The notes under the pieces: generated by a model
The model's database searches: none
Told to the model about the DNA's origin: nothing
What the model saw: only the letters and a program-made list of their open reading frames with translations
In this document: in pieces, positions 9,276 through 11,947 of the stretch
Position numbering within the stretch: position 1 is the first letter of the stretch
Layout: every line of letters starts with the position of its first letter
Made by a program: the position numbers and the translations under genes
Assembly: GCA_001953115.1 (NCBI GenBank)
Contig: LSSL01000741.1
Span: 1 to 11,947 of the forward strand
Reading direction: 5' to 3'
DNA length: 11,947 nt
Source: Smittium mucronatum
Taxonomy: Eukaryota > Kickxellomycota > Harpellomycetes > Harpellales > Legeriomycetaceae

Positions 9276-9670
9276 TTATTTTGGACAGCCAATAGAATAC
9301 ATATTTTTGCATTTTAGCCCGATTTAATTCTTATTTAGAAACAAAAAGTCGATATCTGCAAAGCTCGTGATTTTGGATATCTACACCTATAATTTCATAT
9401 CTGTTTTTTTTATAAGCGTGTTTCATGCACTTCTATTTGCTGCTTTTGGAGTGAACGATTTGTCTTCTATCCCTTTGACCTTTCAGGAATAGGGACAAAA
9501 TGTACCAGTATTTGACCAATACCATGTTTTTATTTATATAATTGTTTATTGTTATTATTATGCCATTCGCTAATACTTTAATTATGATTTACAAACAGCA
9601 GTCCAGTATTTTTGGAGACTTGGTGATTAACATTGAATAGGTTTTCATTTTTTAACAAACGTATAGTTAA
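9276..9670. other. Gene-free stretch between two transposon remnants
   Basis: I see no supported coding region or RNA gene. Short open frames on the minus strand, such as about 30 codons from an ATG near 9527, have no recognisable motif. If the fragment to the left is a Gypsy integrase, this is where its RNase H part would have been, but I could not recognise one. Confidence 0.4.
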
Positions 9671-9834
9671 CCCTTTCAGGGGCAATGATACAAAAAATGG
9701 CATTCACTTTTTGCTCAATGTTCTCATTAGACTAATATTATTAGTATACCATTGGATAAATCTAAAAGTTAGACCAATTGAAATGGTTAATTTACACAAA
9801 TAGGAGTGATGCTTAAATTTGGGCCCGGAAAGGG
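9671..9834. mobile_element. piggyBac-like MITE, 164 bp, TTAA flanks
   Basis: TTAA sits on both sides (9667-9670 and 9835-9838). The left end reads CCCTTTCAGGGGCAATGATA. The right end, reverse-complemented, reads CCCTTTCCGGGCCCAAATTT. The two match at 11 of the first 13 positions (CCCTTTCnGGGnC). A TTAA target duplication with CCCTTT-type ends is the hallmark of the piggyBac superfamily. With no room for a transposase, this would be a non-autonomous copy. A short palindrome (ACTAAT-ATT-ATTAGT, 9731-9745) lies near its centre. Confidence 0.6.
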
Positions 9835-10031
9835 TTAAATCAGATAAATACCAGAATTCATGTGCATATGTACGAATATGCTATTCACTTCTGATACCAA
9901 GAGTAGGAATTCTTGGCAGATAGCTTAAATATTTAAGAAAAATCATATAGAAAAGTAGTGCTGACTATGGACAAAGCCAGAATCCTGTCCACTTTCAGAA
10001 TCTCTTTCGGATCTATAAGTTGATTTTTTAA

Positions 10032-10080
10032 CCCATTTAGGGCCGATGCTACAAAAATGGATTTTATTTTTGGCTACAAT
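10032..10080 (+). mobile_element. Second piggyBac-like element end
   Basis: TTAA at 10028-10031 is followed by CCCATTTAGGGCCGATGCTA and then ACAAAAATGG. The first 50 bases match the left end of the MITE at 9671 closely, with scattered substitutions. I did not find a clean right end. The inverted TTTTTGTATCACGG at 10142-10155 resembles the GATGCTACAAAAA of this end and could belong to it. Another candidate is ACGGGAAAAGGGTTCAA near 11830. Confidence 0.4.
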
Positions 10081-10130
10081 AAACAAATACAAAAATTTAC
10101 AATTCCATTCGAAATTATGCAAATTGACAC

Positions 10131-10162
10131 TTTTTTTTTTTTTTTTGTATCACGGAATTTTA
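10131..10162 (+). repeat. Poly-T/GTATCAC repeat, copy 1
   Basis: Sixteen T residues followed by GTATCACGGAATTTTA. The last 23 bp are identical to copy 3 at 11682-11704, and both copies have TTATGCAAATT a short way upstream. This suggests a dispersed repeat ending in an A-tract when read on the minus strand. The family is not recognised. Confidence 0.6.
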
Positions 10163-10195
10163 CAGGAAAAGCACTACAGAATATTTAGCTGTGAT

Positions 10196-10251
10196 AAAGC
10201 AACTCATTCCAATTCCGAGAGAAAAAAAAAAAAAAAAAAGCAACTCATTCC
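10196..10251 (+). mobile_element. Poly-A micro-insertion with 15-bp direct repeats
   Basis: AAAGCAACTCATTCC occurs at 10196-10210 and again, identical, at 10237-10251. Between the copies is AATTCCGAGAG followed by a run of A (18 A in all at 10222-10239, the last few counted in the second repeat). A short body, a poly-A tail and a flanking duplication of this length are what target-primed reverse transcription leaves, as in a severely 5'-truncated LINE, a SINE, or a retroposed transcript end. Confidence 0.55.
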
Positions 10252-10340
10252 TTATTCGTTGCAATCAGTATAGGTGATTAAATCTATTTGCCAAATAGCA
10301 TCTGCTTAAATCAAAATTACCCAATTAGTAACCTGACTGG

Positions 10341-10440
10341 TTTTTGTATTAATTTCATAAATTTTTGCAGTAAAGTTTTCCCTTATTGCATATTTTGTAT
10401 CAATTTGCATAATTTTGAATGGAAATTCAAATTTTTGCAG
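10341..10440 (+). repeat. Degenerate duplication
   Basis: TTTTTGTATTAATTTCATAA (from 10341) resembles TTTTGTATCAATTTGCATAA (from 10393), and AAATTTTTGCAG occurs exactly at 10359-10370 and 10429-10440. The spacing of the two pairs differs, so this is a diverged duplication with an insertion rather than a clean tandem array. Confidence 0.35.
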
Positions 10441-11304
10441 GAAAAAACAATTGGACCTTTTAATTTACGAGCAAATAACCAGAAATAAAACATCGCTAAA
10501 ATTGCGAATTATCACTAAAATAAACATCTAGAAAAACCAATGCATCTATTGGCTTATCTTGTTTGATTTTTAGAAAAAACAACATCCAAAGCACACGCAA
10601 AATAAAGTTGGATACTCACTAATAAGTGCACTGAATTTTCGGCTTTATAAAAAACAGACCTAGTCCAAGAAAAAATTAAATGGTGAACCATGCTTTGTAA
10701 AATTTATTTTGGGACGGGAGGGGGTGGAAAATCTTATATAAAAAAATGTGTTTATGGAGTTTTCGATATAAGAATAGCTCCGAGAAATTTTAAGTTGAGT
10801 TATAACACTGAGTAATCTTTAAGAATGGGATTTAAATCGTGTTTTAGATGAAATTTGGTAAGTTTAATTTATATTTCTTTGGGGGTGGTAAATAATATTC
10901 CTGACTTCAAACTTGAATTTCCACTTTATACATTAGAAATGAAATTATTACATAGAAGGTTGAGAAACTCCTTCTTTAGTTTAATATAACTACTCTACGT
11001 TATTCAAGCCAAAATTTGCTTTAGGAGTGTTTAAACTGGATTATAAAAAACTAAAATTTAAACGTGGTTTTGGTATTCTGGCTTGAAGATCTTTAAACGT
11101 TATAGAGAGGTGGATATTTTGTTATTTGAGTGCGTTGATGTTTTTTTTTTGGAGAGTTATTTGCATTATTGCAAAACTATTCAGTTATTTTGATATCGTT
11201 TCAACTATAAGCATGTAACATGCTGATCATTTTATGGCCATTTTTAATGGATATACACTCTTCATCCTTATCCTTCCAGATGAGATTTTTTTAACTCACT
11301 GCGC
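10441..11304. other. AT-rich stretch with no gene
   Basis: I see no supported gene, tRNA or tandem repeat. A perfect 7-bp inverted repeat with a one-base centre (AGCATGT-A-ACATGCT) lies at 11210-11224. A short G-rich run (GGGACGGGAGGGGGTGG, near 10712-10728) stands out from the base composition but matches nothing I recognise. Confidence 0.4.
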
Positions 11305-11326
11305 TTTTTTTTTTGTATCACAGAAT
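11305..11326 (+). repeat. Poly-T/GTATCAC repeat, copy 2
   Basis: Ten T residues followed by GTATCACAGAAT, which differs by one base from copies 1 and 3 over the 12-bp core. Similarity fades after AAT. Confidence 0.5.
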
Positions 11327-11681
11327 AAATCATTGCACATAAATTCTTTCTTTCCATGAATAATAATTTAGAAATCATATCTTACAATAGTAGAAAGAAA
11401 AAAAAACTACATGTGGGCTTATGCATGAAAATGTTTTTTCGGAAAGATAAGGTTTAACATACAATGCACTATAAGTATACATTATAGCAAATTTTATTGG
11501 CTCAAATCGCTGTTTATTTCAAATTTAGTGAAATTTCTCCAACCCTTTAAAAAAAATATAGTGATTTTTTTCCAATTCCAGAGATTTCTCCCAGTTTTAG
11601 TGATTGGCCTCAATTTTAGTGGTGAAATAGTGCTAATCAATTTATGCAAATTCTTATTATTTTACCTAAAATTTACTCTTA

Positions 11682-11704
11682 TTTTTTTGTATCACGGAAT
11701 TTTA
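11682..11704 (+). repeat. Poly-T/GTATCAC repeat, copy 3
   Basis: Seven T residues followed by GTATCACGGAATTTTA, identical to copy 1 over 23 bp. TTATGCAAATT lies upstream at 11642-11652, as in copy 1 but farther from the T-run. Confidence 0.6.
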
Positions 11705-11742
11705 TTGTAAGATAACGCCATTAAAAGCTGTACTAAAAAAAT

Positions 11743-11922
11743 ATGAAAAAAAGAAAAAGACGTATAGAAAAGACAATTATCCTAGCTACAAAAAACTTTT
11801 CTGCCGGACTACCCGCTGCCTTCCTACGGGAAAAGGGTTCAATCTACCAACCACTAAATAATACCCTGACATTGCTTCAATTTGGCTGGATGACTGAGGT
11901 TACACATGCATTCAATAATTAA
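11743..11922 (+). pseudogene. Small RNase H-like Gypsy fragment (59-codon ORF)
   Basis: An ATG-to-TAA frame of 59 codons in DNA richer in GC than its flanks. Residues 12-32 (IILATKNFSAGL...REKG) keep the spacing of the RNase H start in Ty3/Gypsy pol: Leu14, Thr16, Gly22-Leu23, Ala25 and a hydrophobic pair fall at the expected positions of the TDASxxGLGAVLxQ pattern. The catalytic Asp position is Lys17, so the fragment would be inactive. The downstream QPL...GWMTEV part loosely fits the next conserved block. Upstream sequence (MKKRKRR) looks non-homologous. An unrelated small ORF is possible. Confidence 0.3.
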
Positions 11923-11947
11923 GCTCTTTTTCAATGAACAATAGTTC

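Noticed and set aside
10046..10488. Two small plus-strand ORFs (75 and 66 residues)
   Set aside because: The first runs through a poly-T and a poly-A tract; the second starts at TTG. Both lie in repeat debris and show no domain.
11528..11710. A 60-residue plus-strand ORF
   Set aside because: It starts at GTG, ends inside a poly-T/GTATCAC repeat copy and has no recognisable motif.
11826..11842. tRNA B-box-like GGTTCAATC
   Set aside because: No matching A box, acceptor stem or anticodon arm could be found around it.

Overview
This window is AT-rich eukaryotic DNA from a fungus. The one intact gene has four short GT-AG introns and encodes an endocytic scaffold with the domain order of yeast Ede1 (three EH domains, a long coiled coil, a disordered tail and a C-terminal UBA). 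The low GC content, 67-76 nt introns, Ser/Asn-rich protein and long non-coding flanks full of transposon debris suit an early-diverging, AT-rich fungus (for example Kickxellomycotina or a Mucoromycota-like lineage). That placement is inference; the sequence alone does not fix the genus. I see no prokaryotic operon, CRISPR array, rRNA or convincing tRNA.

Layout. Positions 1-3797 hold no intact gene. On the minus strand, about 1850 down to 560, sit heavily decayed pieces of a Ty3/Gypsy pol gene, in the order reverse transcriptase, RNase H, integrase. Next come a long imperfect hairpin (1880-1930), a six-unit 17-bp minisatellite (2294-2395), a T/G-skewed low-complexity stretch (about 2410-2720) and the EDE1 3' flank. 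EDE1 runs on the minus strand from its start at 8675 to its stop at 3798: five exons, 1531 residues. The largest uninterrupted frame begins at an internal methionine (7733) and misses the first two EH domains, so the spliced model matters.

Just upstream of EDE1 (8712-9275, minus) is a GC-richer stretch with a nearly open frame. It resembles the zinc-binding part of a Gypsy-type integrase, so the EDE1 promoter seems to lie in or next to an old retroelement insertion. Positions 9600-11947 are a graveyard of small repeats: a 164-bp piggyBac-like MITE between TTAA sites (9671-9834), a related end at 10032, a poly-A micro-insertion with 15-bp target duplications (10196-10251), three copies of a poly-T/GTATCAC repeat, and a small RNase H-like fragment (11743-11922).

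EDE1 is the only gene expected to make a product: an early clathrin-endocytosis scaffold that binds adaptors and ubiquitin. I found no previously undescribed multi-gene system. The points of interest are the transposon fossils, the minisatellite, and details of EDE1 (matched intron positions in two EH domains, AP-2-type DPF motifs, one degenerate EF-hand loop).
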